Part shown: positions 45,965-54,680 of the stretch, piece after piece
Numbering within the stretch: the first letter of the stretch is position 1
Layout: every line of letters begins with the position of its first letter
NCBI RefSeq assembly: GCF_002563715.1
Contig: NZ_PDJJ01000001.1
Location: 3,534,001 to 3,598,000, forward strand
Length of the DNA: 64,000 nt
From: Isoptericola jiangsuensis
GTDB lineage: Bacteria; Actinomycetota; Actinomycetes; Actinomycetales; Cellulomonadaceae
Direction: 5' to 3'
Position numbers and translations under genes: made by a program
The notes under the pieces: generated by a model
Told to the model about the DNA's origin: nothing
Databases searched by the model: none
Seen by the model: the letters and a program-made list of their open reading frames with translations, nothing else

Positions 45965-46575
45965 CACGCGCAGTCCAGGAGCTCTCCCAGATCCCCTTCG
46001 CCCACCTCATCGGCGGACCCATGAAGGCGGCCGTCGAGGCGCAGGCGCTCGCCGCGCAGAGCACGGTCGAGTTCATCCAGAAGGTCGGCTTCAAGCAGCC
46101 CGCCACGGGCGTCGCCGGCGACATGCTCTTCACCAACCAGTCCGGGAACGCCGAGGCGGGCGAGATCCGCAGCGTCACGTTCGAGTACGAGAAGACCGAC
46201 GAGAACAACGACGCCGCCACCTTCTCCCTGACCGTGCCGCTGCTCGCCATCGTGCCCATCCCGTACCTGCGCATCGACGAGATGACGATCGACTTCAAGG
46301 CGAAGCTCACCGACTCCGTCGTCCGCAACACCAACACGTCCTTCGAGCTCAACACGTCCGTGGGCGGCAGCTACAGCGCCTTCTGGTCCCCGGTGAAGCT
46401 CGACTTCCGCGTCAACGCCGCGTTCAAGACGTCCAGCGCGTCCCAGGCGACGTCGACCCGGGAGTACTCCATGGACATCCACGTGCGCGCCGTGCAGGAC
46501 ACCATGCCGGCCGGGCTGTCGCGCGTCATCGACATCCTCGAGGCCGCCATCGTCGAGGAGAAGGAAGCCGCGTGA
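45961..46575 (+). CDS. DUF2589 protein 1
   Basis: A 204-residue DUF2589-family protein, function unknown. The family pattern is clear: helix LIGGPMKAAVEAQALAAQST leading to VEFIQKVGF (residues 16-45), then a beta-rich core with VTFEYEKTDENNDAATFSLT, PLLAIVPIPYLRIDEMTIDF and the closing MPAGLSRVIDILEAAI. No signal peptide. It shares the start helix, the core and the end with DUF2589 protein 2 (47310-47879), so the two are paralogues. Such paired proteins may form a shared multimer, which is inferred. Confidence 0.82.
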   Translation: MTRAVQELSQIPFAHLIGGPMKAAVEAQALAAQSTVEFIQKVGFKQPATGVAGDMLFTNQSGNAEAGEIRSVTFEYEKTDENNDAATFSLTVPLLAIVPIPYLRIDEMTIDFKAKLTDSVVRNTNTSFELNTSVGGSYSAFWSPVKLDFRVNAAFKTSSASQATSTREYSMDIHVRAVQDTMPAGLSRVIDILEAAIVEEKEAA

Positions 46576-46594
46576 CGACCGGAAGGGCTGACAC

Positions 46595-47308
46595 ATGGCC
46601 AGGCTGAGCAGCATCGTCGGCGGCCTCCTGCGCGACCTCGCCGAGAGCCACAGCGTCGCCGACGCCTTCACCGTCCAGACGCTCGAGACGTACCGTCACG
46701 ACCCGGTGCTGTCCCAGCTGCCCGTCCCGAGGATGGCGATCGGCGAGGTGCAGCTCACGCTGCGCTTCGTCGTCGACGCCGTCGAGGACCCGACCGGCAC
46801 GGTCGACCCCCAGCAGCTCCTCGACGTGTGGCGTGCCGCCGTGCGGGACCGCGTCCTGCCCCGGGCGCTCGCGTCCGCCGGACGCCTCGACAACCCGCGG
46901 ATCGTCGCCGCCCTCGACAAGCGGCTCGCCCGCCCGGGGGTGGCGCAGGAGGTCGACCTCGCCTCGGCGCTCGACCCGAGCCGCACCGGCACCCTCGACG
47001 ACCTCACCGTGAAGTTCGTCGAGGAGCAGGTCGCCGCGCTCGCCCCCACCTTCCGCAAGAGCCTCGACGGCTCGTCGTTCTCCGAGGACCTGAAGGCGGT
47101 CGTGGCCGAGGAGGCCGGCGGGATCGAGCGCGAGGTGGAGGCGTTCCGGCAGGCGCAGGTCGCACCCCAGTCCGACGTCGACGTCCGCATCGACGCGGCC
47201 GCCCTCGCGGCGACGCCCGAGAGCCAGGTCAGCGAGCTGCGCCTCACCGTGCGGCCCGAGGAGCTGAGCCTCGGCGCGTCGGCCACCACCGGACTGAAGG
47301 CGGTGTGA
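46595..47308 (+). CDS. Companion protein between the two DUF2589 genes
   Basis: A 237-residue soluble protein without recognised family. Residues 40-60 (QLPVPRMAIGEVQLTLRFVV) recall the PIPYLRIDEMTIDF strand of the adjacent DUF2589 proteins. The middle is helical and charged, and the end again has strand-like repeats (VSELRLTVRPEELSLG). A GGAAGG ribosome site precedes the ATG. It may be a diverged structural partner of the DUF2589 pair. Confidence 0.72.
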   Translation: MARLSSIVGGLLRDLAESHSVADAFTVQTLETYRHDPVLSQLPVPRMAIGEVQLTLRFVVDAVEDPTGTVDPQQLLDVWRAAVRDRVLPRALASAGRLDNPRIVAALDKRLARPGVAQEVDLASALDPSRTGTLDDLTVKFVEEQVAALAPTFRKSLDGSSFSEDLKAVVAEEAGGIEREVEAFRQAQVAPQSDVDVRIDAAALAATPESQVSELRLTVRPEELSLGASATTGLKAV

Positions 47309-47309
47309 C

Positions 47310-47879
47310 GTGGCGACCGTCATCGACCCGCTGACCGCCCTGACGCTGGGCCAGGCCGTCGGCAACATCATGTCCGCGCTGGTCGACGCCCAGGCGGCCG
47401 CCGCCCGCACCACGGTCGACTTCATCGACGAGGTGGGCTTCGACGGCCCCGCCCTCACCGCGCCCGCCGACGCGCAGGACCCGCCCTCGCTGCGCCAGGT
47501 CTCGTTCAGCTACCGCAAGCGGGACGAGAACGGCGACGAGTCCGACTTCGAGGTACGCATCCCCCTGCTGGGCCTCGTCGACGTCCCCCTCATCGCGGTC
47601 CGGCGGGCCACCATCGACCTGGAGTTCCAGGTGTCGACGGTCGACGAGACCCCCACCAGGGCGACCCCGGCGTCGTCGTCGCCCGCCGTCGCGTCGTTCG
47701 CCCGGCCCGCCGTCCTGCGCGGGCAGGTGCTCAGCGGCCGGGCCACCCCGACCGACCAGCGGGCCTCCATCAAGGTGCGGGTCGAGGTGGAGAAGGCCGA
47801 GATGCCGCCCGGCCTGCTGCGCGCCCTCGACATCCTGGAGGTCGCCGCGAACGAGTCCAAGACCGAACCACAGGGGTGA
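47310..47879 (+). CDS. DUF2589 protein 2
   Basis: A 189-residue DUF2589-family protein. AVGNIMSALVDAQAAAARTT and VDFIDEVGF match the first paralogue, then VSFSYRKRDENGDESDFEVR, IPLLGLVDVPLIAVRRATID and the closing PPGLLRALDILEVAA. It is shorter in the middle, with a Thr/Ser/Pro-rich loop around residue 115. The GTG overlaps the neighbourhood of the previous stop (one base apart). Confidence 0.82.
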   Translation: MATVIDPLTALTLGQAVGNIMSALVDAQAAAARTTVDFIDEVGFDGPALTAPADAQDPPSLRQVSFSYRKRDENGDESDFEVRIPLLGLVDVPLIAVRRATIDLEFQVSTVDETPTRATPASSSPAVASFARPAVLRGQVLSGRATPTDQRASIKVRVEVEKAEMPPGLLRALDILEVAANESKTEPQG

Positions 47880-47883
47880 GCCG

Positions 47884-48429
47884 ATGTCCGTGGACGAGCT
47901 GACCCGCAACATCGTGCGGACCGTCGCCACCGCCGAGACGATCCTCACCCACTTCGAGGACGCCCTGCGCCGGTCCGGGTTCGCCGAGGGCGCCGAGCAG
48001 TACGGCCAGCTCGCCGACACCCTCCTCGGCCAACGGATGTGGGCGGCCTCCAGCGGCCAGCCGTCCGGAGCGCGCTTCGGCGCCGTGGGCGAGCGAGCCC
48101 AGGCGATCCACGCCCTGCTGCTGCCGTACGTGGAGGCGTTCCGCAAGATGGGGGCGCTCGCCGAGCCCGCGCTCGCCGACCCGCCGCCGACGGACGACGC
48201 CCCGCAGGACGCCGACGTCGCGCCCGTGCCGCAGGAGACCGGCGGCGCCGCGGGGCGCGTCCTCGCCGCCCTCGAACGGTCCGGCCGCCCGCTGTCGATG
48301 ACGGCCCTGCGGGCCGAGCTGCGGGTCCCCCGGGCCGAGCTCGACGCGGCGGTCCGGTGGCTCGGCGAGGAGCACCTCGTCGAGGTGCGGGACGCGGGCG
48401 GGCGCCAGATGGTGCGGAGCCTGCCGTGA
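47884..48429 (+). CDS. Helical protein with C-terminal winged helix
   Basis: A 181-residue protein in two parts joined by a Pro/Asp-rich linker (about 100-120). The N-terminal part is helical (TRNIVRTVATAETILTHFED). The C-terminal 60 residues look like a winged helix: RVLAALERSGRPLSMTALRA, PRAELDAAVRWLGEEHLVEV and a short wing. It could regulate the operon or join proteins, as winged helices do both. It overlaps the last gene (GTGA). Confidence 0.7.
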   Translation: MSVDELTRNIVRTVATAETILTHFEDALRRSGFAEGAEQYGQLADTLLGQRMWAASSGQPSGARFGAVGERAQAIHALLLPYVEAFRKMGALAEPALADPPPTDDAPQDADVAPVPQETGGAAGRVLAALERSGRPLSMTALRAELRVPRAELDAAVRWLGEEHLVEVRDAGGRQMVRSLP

Positions 48430-49076
48430 GGGTCGGGATCCTGAGCCTCGGCAGCCGCGGCGACGCGTCGACCTTCCAGGCCGGCGCGGTCGCGCTCGGG
48501 TTCACCGCGACCGCGCCGATCAAGAAGTCCGCCCCGACCCTCGCCGAGCTGAAGGACTTCTTCGCCCACGACCACGAGTGGCTCTACCTCGGGGGCCACT
48601 TCGGTGGGCGCGAGCTGTCCAACGACGCCGGCGACGTCACGCTCACCTTCCACGCCGACAGGATCGAGCTCGCCTCGGGCAAGGAGTCGGCGACCCTCCG
48701 TCGCGGTTCGGCGGACCTCGGCGTCGTCCCCCGGCTCGTGCTGTGGGGCGGGTGCAGCACCCTCGGCAACAACCAGCTCGTCGCCGACCTCGGCGTCCTG
48801 TTCGGCGCCCACGCCATGCTGGGCTTCCGCGACGTCACCGGCTGGAAGATGGTCGACGCCGCGCTCGGCAAGGGATTCCTGGCGGGCAAGAAGCACTTCT
48901 TCACCCGCGTCGCCGCGGACTCGACGCCCGCGGTCCTCACCGACGCGTGGATGCAGACCGCGAAGCTCGGCTGGGGCGGCGGGACCGAGGAGCACCGGTT
49001 CGCCGCCGTGGACGACACCGGTCAGCGCTGGGTCCTGCGCGACGGACGCGTCGTCAAGGACAAGAAGCTGTTCTGA
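48426..49076 (+). CDS. Putative caspase/CHAT-like protease of the DUF2589 operon
   Basis: A 216-residue protein, not a family I can name. The pattern fits the caspase fold: a first strand VGILSLGSRGDASTFQ, a helix and strand, the segment ELKDFFAHDHEWLYLGGHFG placing His58 after a hydrophobic strand, a stretch of strands, then PRLVLWGGCSTLG placing Cys110 after the next strand, and GAHAMLGFRDVTGW like the CHAT GA-V-x-x-x-W region. His and Cys are 52 residues apart, as in clan CD. GTG start overlaps the previous stop. The assignment is by eye and unproven. Confidence 0.6.
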   Translation: MRVGILSLGSRGDASTFQAGAVALGFTATAPIKKSAPTLAELKDFFAHDHEWLYLGGHFGGRELSNDAGDVTLTFHADRIELASGKESATLRRGSADLGVVPRLVLWGGCSTLGNNQLVADLGVLFGAHAMLGFRDVTGWKMVDAALGKGFLAGKKHFFTRVAADSTPAVLTDAWMQTAKLGWGGGTEEHRFAAVDDTGQRWVLRDGRVVKDKKLF

Positions 49077-49084
49077 GCCCGCCG

Positions 49085-49737
49085 TCAGCGACGCAGCGCC
49101 CGCTTCGCGAGCGTGTTCCCCAGCCACTGCACCAGCTGCACGATGACGACGATGATGACCACGACGACGGCCGTCACCGCCCAGTCGTACTGGCGGTACC
49201 CGTACTGGATCGCGAAGTCACCCAGACCGCCCGCGCCCAGGTACCCGGCGATCGCCGACATGTCGAGCACGCCCACGAACAGGAACGTGTAGCCGAGGAT
49301 CAACGGCGACAGCGCCTCCGGCACGACGACGGTGCGGACGATCCGCAGCGGCGTCGCCCCCATCGCACGGGCCGCCTCGATGACCCCCGGGTCGATCGAC
49401 ACCAGGTTCTGCTCCACCAGGCGCGCGAACACGAACGACGCCATCACGCACATCGCGAACGTGAACGCCTCGATGCCGATCGTCGTGCCGACGACGGCAC
49501 GCGTCACCGGGCCGAGTGCCACCAGGAAGATGAGGAACGGCACCGGCCGCACCACGTTCACTGCGAGGTTCAGCACGGCGAACACGCCCCGGTTCGCCAG
49601 CAGGTTGCCCGGCCGCGTCAGGTACAGCCCCAGCCCGATCACGAGGCCGAAGAACCCGCCCACGACCAGCGTGATGAGCACCATGTACACGGTCTGGCCG
49701 AACGCGTCGACCAGCAGAGGTGCGAGATCAGGTCTCA

Positions 49738-49738
<1 letters not shown>
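49085..49738 (-). CDS. metI: Methionine ABC importer permease MetI
   Basis: A 217-residue permease with five spans; the coupling loop is EAARAMGATPLRIVRTVVVP near residue 125. It partners MetN and MetQ in uptake of D/L-methionine. It is last in the order metQ-metN-metI and its ATG overlaps the metN stop by one base. Confidence 0.92.
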
Positions 49739-50946
<1,208 letters not shown>

Positions 50947-50975
50947 GACTCTCCTTTCGAACGACTCTCGACCGC

Positions 50976-51199
50976 GACTCAGCGCGGCTCCCCGCGACTC
51001 AGCGCAACTCTCCGCGACTCAGCGCAGGTTCCCGTGACTCAGCGCAACTCTCCGCGAGTCAGCGCGGGAACCCGCGAGTCAGCGCTGTCGGCCGCGAGTC
51101 AGCGCGGGATCTTGCAGGATCCCGCGCTGACTCGGACGGATCTGCGCTGAGTCACGGGAACCTGCGCTGACTCGGCGGAACCTGCGCTGACTCGCGGGC
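50976..51199. repeat. Palindromic 20-bp-step array between metQ and metN
   Basis: Seven forward units with GACTC or GAGTC at 50976, 50996, 51016, 51036, 51056, 51076 and 51096, each followed by AGCGC. At the centre 16-base perfect arms (51096-51111 and 51118-51133) flank TTGCAG. Four inverted units (GCGCTGA) then stand at 51124, 51144, 51164 and 51184. Every step is exactly 20 bp. The whole array could fold into one large hairpin within the met operon. Confidence 0.9.
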
Positions 51200-51207
51200 G
51201 GGACGGA

Positions 51208-52104
51208 TCAGCCCTGGGCGGCAAGGTTCGTCTCGATGCCGTCGAGGATGGCCTGGAGGTCGGCGGCGTCGTTGTCCTTGATGACGCCGGTGCCGCCGGA
51301 GGCCTCGATGACGCCCTCCTCGACCTCGGTGGTGTGGAAGATGTCGACGAGCTTGTTCAGCGTCTCGTCGTCGGCGTCCTCGGCCCGGGAGACCCAGATG
51401 TTGATGTAGGGCTCGGCGGCCGACGCGTCGGGGTCGTCGGAGAAGATCGCGTCGTCGACGGTGAGGCCGGCGTCGCCGACGAAGTCGTTGTTGATGATCG
51501 ACGCGTCGACGTCCTGGAGGGCGAGCGCGGTCTGCGCGGCGTCGACGGGGGTGACGGTGACCTTCGACTCCTCGGCGACGACGTCGGCGGGGGTGGAGAA
51601 CGAGTTGCCGCCGTCGCGCAGCGTGAGGAGGCCGGCCTCCTGGAGGACGAGAAGGGCGCGCGCCTGGTTGGTCTCGTCGTTGGGGATGGCGACCTGGCCG
51701 CCGGCGGGGATCTCGTCGAGGCTCGCGTGGGCGGTCGAGTAGAGGCCGAGCGGATAGACGGCGGTGGCGCCGATGGGGGTGAGGTCGTCGCCGCGGGCCA
51801 CGTTGTAGCCGGCGAGGAACTGCAGGTGCTGGAACTGGTTGAGGTCGAGGTCGCCGTCGGACAGCCCCTGGTTGGGCAGCTGGTAGTCGGAGAAGTTCTC
51901 GATCTCGACGGTGATGCCCTCGGCCGCGGCGGCCTCGGTGAAGGTGGTCCAGTAGTCCTCGCCGGAGGAGACGACGCCGATGCGGATCGGGTCCTCGGGG
52001 GTGCCGGCGGCGGGGGCGGCGGCCTCGCTGTCGCCACCGCAGGCGGCGAGGGCGAGGACGGAGGCGAGGGTGCCGGCGGCGAGCAGGGTGGAGCGCAGGT
52101 TCAC
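51208..52104 (-). CDS. metQ: Methionine-binding lipoprotein MetQ
   Basis: A 298-residue NlpA/MetQ-type binding protein. The GTG at 52104 is preceded by AAGGA and gives a proper lipoprotein signal ending LAAC. Core motifs are PIRIGVVSSGEDYWTTFTEA, FQHLQFLAGYNV and IPNDETNQARALLVLQEAGL. It should bind methionine outside the membrane and pass it to MetI/MetN, encoded after the repeat array. Confidence 0.9.
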   Translation of the reverse strand: MNLRSTLLAAGTLASVLALAACGGDSEAAAPAAGTPEDPIRIGVVSSGEDYWTTFTEAAAAEGITVEIENFSDYQLPNQGLSDGDLDLNQFQHLQFLAGYNVARGDDLTPIGATAVYPLGLYSTAHASLDEIPAGGQVAIPNDETNQARALLVLQEAGLLTLRDGGNSFSTPADVVAEESKVTVTPVDAAQTALALQDVDASIINNDFVGDAGLTVDDAIFSDDPDASAAEPYINIWVSRAEDADDETLNKLVDIFHTTEVEEGVIEASGGTGVIKDNDAADLQAILDGIETNLAAQG

Positions 52105-52237
52105 GATGGTGTCCTTCGGGCAGGGCTGCACGACGGCGGGTCTCGCCGGTGCGGGGAGGGTGAGGGGTGCGAGCCGCGGCCATCAGCGCGCGGCGGGCGA
52201 GCCGTCGGTGGTCGACGGCGGTGGGGGCGGGGGCGTG
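52105..52237 (-). promoter_or_regulatory. metQ leader region
   Basis: Untranslated region between the possible leader peptide and metQ. GCCGTCG and CGACGGC arms at 52201-52207 and 52213-52219 form a hairpin. No SAM riboswitch core could be recognised on either strand. Confidence 0.35.
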
Positions 52238-52336
52238 TCAGCCCCGGCGCATTCGCCCGCTGGCCGCAGGACAGCACATGCCGGCGCGCAGGGTGCGGCG
52301 CGCGGGGCTGGGTGCTGGGCTGACGGTGCGGTGCAT
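52238..52336 (-). CDS. Possible Cys-rich leader peptide upstream of metQ
   Basis: A 32-codon frame whose product has the segment LRAGMCCPAA near the end, with adjacent Cys codons next to Met. Poly-Cys upstream frames act as cysteine-responsive attenuators of sulfur genes in mycobacteria. A sulfur-amino-acid importer downstream makes the reading plausible. No ribosome site is visible. Confidence 0.4.
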   Translation of the reverse strand: MHRTVSPAPSPARRTLRAGMCCPAASGRMRRG

Positions 52337-52469
52337 GGCACCAGATGACCATCCGGGGGGCGGGTTCTCCAACTCGGAACCCGGGAAATCCCACTCTTCG
52401 GACGATTCGACGTCCGCATCGCGAGATCGGTGCCGAGAACGGGGCAAAACGCCCATCGTCGGGCAGCAA

Positions 52470-52563
52470 AGGACCCCTCGCGCACCCACCAGAGCTCACT
52501 TACCCTTGCTGCCTTCCGGCCCTGGGGGAGTTCGGCGAGATGGTGCCGCACGAGGGGTCTGCC
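52470..52563 (-). ncRNA. ffs: Signal recognition particle RNA (4.5S type)
   Basis: Read on the minus strand, the molecule is a long imperfect hairpin: 52551-52560 pairs with 52472-52481, and the apical loop has GGAAGGCAGCAAGGG, the conserved Ffh-binding core (E. coli: GGAAGGAAGCAG). Ends are approximate. A TAGGGT box at 52572-52567 serves as -10. It lies next to tRNA-Ser, as usual in actinobacteria. Confidence 0.92.
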
Positions 52564-52674
52564 CCCACCCTAACCGAGACCCGGGCCTGTTCCGAAACCC
52601 GTCCGCACCCCGGCCTCGCGAGCGGGTCGTGCACCTCACAGCACCCCGATTCGGAGTCCGGGCCCTGCGTCCGC

Positions 52675-52680
52675 TATTCT
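52675..52680 (+). promoter_or_regulatory. -10 element of tRNA-Ser
   Basis: TATTCT lies 41 bases before the tRNA and is an AT-rich step in its surroundings. A convincing -35 box could not be found. Confidence 0.35.
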
Positions 52681-52721
52681 GCTGAAGTTGCCTGCGCAGA
52701 CGTGCAGCGGGTGGCACCAAA

Positions 52722-52806
52722 GGAGGATTCGCCTAGCGGCCTATGGCGCACGCTTGGAAAGCGTGTTGGGTTCACGCCCTCGGGGGTTCGAATCCCCCAT
52801 CCTCCG
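52722..52806 (+). tRNA. tRNA-Ser (anticodon GGA)
   Basis: An 85-base class II tRNA with acceptor GGAGGAT pairing ATCCTCC, D-arm, anticodon stem CACGC/GCGTG enclosing TTGGAAA (anticodon GGA), a long variable arm and T-arm GGGGGTTCGAATCCCCC. It reads UCC and UCU serine codons. CCA is not encoded: after the discriminator G comes CCG. Confidence 0.96.
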
Positions 52807-52811
52807 CCGGC

Positions 52812-52843
52812 CGAAGGCCCGCACCGAACGGTGCGGGCCTTCG
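52812..52843. terminator. Terminator after tRNA-Ser
   Basis: Fifteen-base perfect arms (52812-52826 and 52829-52843), six bases after the tRNA end. Confidence 0.8.
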
Positions 52844-52881
52844 TCGTACCCGCCGGACGCACCGGCGGGGACGAGGTCACG

Positions 52882-54186
52882 TCAGAACGCCGGGTCGGCG
52901 AGGGCGATCAGCTCGTCCGCCTGCTCGACGAACCACTGGCCGGCCGGCGGGTCGACCATCCCGCGCTCGGGGTCGAGCGGGCCGCCCGTGCCGCGGTAGC
53001 ACTGGCCGTCCGACTCCCCCGGCACCTTGATCCACAGGTACGCGTCGACCAGCGGGTCGTCGACGTCGAGCGTGGGTCGCGCACCGAGCCCGCGGTCCGG
53101 CGGGTTGCACCACGTCTCGGCGTCCGGGTAGGTGTTCGCCGACGTCGACGGGTCCCACGGCCCCTGCCCGTTGCGGGAGGTGTCGATCACGAAGTGCGTG
53201 GACGGCTCGACGTCGCCCAGCGCCGCCGCGTACCGCGAGTCGATGCCGAGCGTGTTGCGGTCCAGCGGTACCTCGTCGAGCGGACCCGACGACCACGGGG
53301 CGAACGACGTCATGGCCGTGCCCTGCCAGTCGGTGGCCGGGCCGCCGTTCCAGTACTGGTTGCCGCAGTCGCCCGGCGCGCCGCCCACCTCCGTGACCAG
53401 CGCGAGGCACGAGCTGATCCAGCGGCCGTAGGCGGTGACGTTGGTCGTGTGCTCGTAGTTGGAGGCGTTGAGGAAGAACCCGTCGGCGCGCTCGACGCCC
53501 GCCTGGAGCAGCCGGTCCGTGATGTCGCCGACGTTGAGCCACCCGCTGTGGGTGCCGTCCAGGTAGACCGAGGTGCCGGCGAGGCCCGCGAAGGCGTCGA
53601 CGGCGTGGTTCAGCATGGCGAACCTCTCGGCGGCGGCGGTCTCCGCGTCGGCCTCGGCGGGTCGGCACCACTCCTCGGTGCCCTCGAACGTCGTGTACCA
53701 GGGGATGATCCCCAGGCCGTCCGGCTCGAGGACGACGATCGCCTGCTTGTTGCCGATGCCGCGGGCGAACGCGTCGATCCACGCCTCGTACTCGGCGGCG
53801 CTGGTGGCGCCGCCCGCGGAGTACTGGGCGCAGTCGCGGAACGGCAGGTTGTAGGCGACGAGCACGGGCACCTGGCCGGCGGCGTGCGCGTGCACGACGA
53901 CGTCCTTGACGTCCTGCTTGACGCTGACGGGGGTGCCGCCGGTGAACCAGGTGGCGGTCGGCACGGCGGCGAGGGCCTCGGCGTCGGCGCGGGCGTCGCC
54001 CTGGAGGTCGAGCTCGGCGACGTGCTGCCGGGTGGAGCTGTCGGGGTTCGTCCACAGGACGGGGTCGCGGGGCGGCGGCGGGGCCGCCGACGCGGAGCCG
54101 GCGACCAGTGCGGGAACGGTGAGGAGCGCGGCGGCGGCGATCGCCGCCACCCGACGGAGCGCGGGCGCACCGGCGTGGTGGGACAT
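52882..54186 (-). CDS. Secreted GH6 cellulase (endoglucanase)
   Basis: A 434-residue exported glycoside hydrolase of family 6 that cuts beta-1,4 links in cellulose with inversion. Signal peptide to about residue 34 (AGSASA). The catalytic domain follows at once: ATWFTGG, VVLEPDGLG with the catalytic acid Asp, DGTHSGWLN, and the late DTSRNGQGPW with SDGQCYRGTGGP. No cellulose-binding module is present. Length and open loops fit endoglucanases rather than cellobiohydrolases, which is an estimate. A CelR-type operator precedes it. Confidence 0.93.
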   Translation of the reverse strand: MSHHAGAPALRRVAAIAAAALLTVPALVAGSASAAPPPPRDPVLWTNPDSSTRQHVAELDLQGDARADAEALAAVPTATWFTGGTPVSVKQDVKDVVVHAHAAGQVPVLVAYNLPFRDCAQYSAGGATSAAEYEAWIDAFARGIGNKQAIVVLEPDGLGIIPWYTTFEGTEEWCRPAEADAETAAAERFAMLNHAVDAFAGLAGTSVYLDGTHSGWLNVGDITDRLLQAGVERADGFFLNASNYEHTTNVTAYGRWISSCLALVTEVGGAPGDCGNQYWNGGPATDWQGTAMTSFAPWSSGPLDEVPLDRNTLGIDSRYAAALGDVEPSTHFVIDTSRNGQGPWDPSTSANTYPDAETWCNPPDRGLGARPTLDVDDPLVDAYLWIKVPGESDGQCYRGTGGPLDPERGMVDPPAGQWFVEQADELIALADPAF

Positions 54187-54226
54187 GATCGATCTCCTTT
54201 GATCGGACGGTGGTCCCGACCGGCTG

Positions 54227-54240
54227 TGGAAGCGCTACCA
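54227..54240. promoter_or_regulatory. CelR-type operator of the cellulase gene
   Basis: TGGAAGCGCTACCA matches the CelR site known from Thermobifida fusca (TGGGAGCGCTCCCA) at 12 of 14 positions and stays palindromic except for the two paired A positions. It is 41 bases upstream of the cellulase start. Cellobiose is the inducer of CelR in that organism. Confidence 0.75.
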
Positions 54241-54346
54241 CGCCGGTCAGGGCACCAGTGTCCCGCATCCGCGGGGCCCACACCAGCCGACCCGACCCCG
54301 CCGGGCGCCCGGCCCGGCCCGACCGGTGCCCCCTACGATGGCAGCC

Positions 54347-54643
54347 ATGATCTTCAAGGCCGTGGGCGCAGGACGCCCCTACCCGGACCACGGACGCGAC
54401 GGCGTCGGGGACTGGTCGGACGTCCCGCCCCGACAGGTGCGCCTCGACGAGCTCGTGACGACCAAGCGGACCCTCGACCTCGACGCCCTGCTGGCCGACG
54501 ACTCCACGTTCTTCGGCGACCTCTTCGCCCACGTCGTCGAGTACCACGGGGTGCTCTACCTGGAGGACGGTCTGCACCGCGCCGTCCGGGCCGCCCTCCA
54601 GCAGCGGCCCATCCTCCACGCTCGCGTCCTCACGGTGGCGTGA
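54347..54643 (+). CDS. Small conserved protein, often annotated VapB-like
   Basis: A 98-residue protein of a highly conserved actinobacterial type: MIFKAVGAGRPYPDHG, then PPRQVRLDELVTTKRTLDLD and LYLEDGLHRAVRAALQQRPI. Public annotations call it a VapB antitoxin, but there is no toxin gene beside it. TACGAT at 54334-54339 puts the transcript start at the ATG, so it is leaderless. Its true role is unknown. Confidence 0.75.
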   Translation: MIFKAVGAGRPYPDHGRDGVGDWSDVPPRQVRLDELVTTKRTLDLDALLADDSTFFGDLFAHVVEYHGVLYLEDGLHRAVRAALQQRPILHARVLTVA

Positions 54644-54680
54644 GGCCGGTGATTCTCGGATTCTCGGGTAGTTTCGTCGC

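Noticed and set aside
52105-52469. SAM riboswitch upstream of metQ
   Set aside because: Neither SAM-I nor SAM-IV conserved cores could be matched on the minus strand; only simple hairpins and the short Cys frame were seen.
54347-54643. VapBC toxin-antitoxin pair
   Set aside because: The small protein resembles sequences annotated VapB, but the next gene is a LytR_C membrane protein and no PIN-domain toxin is present.
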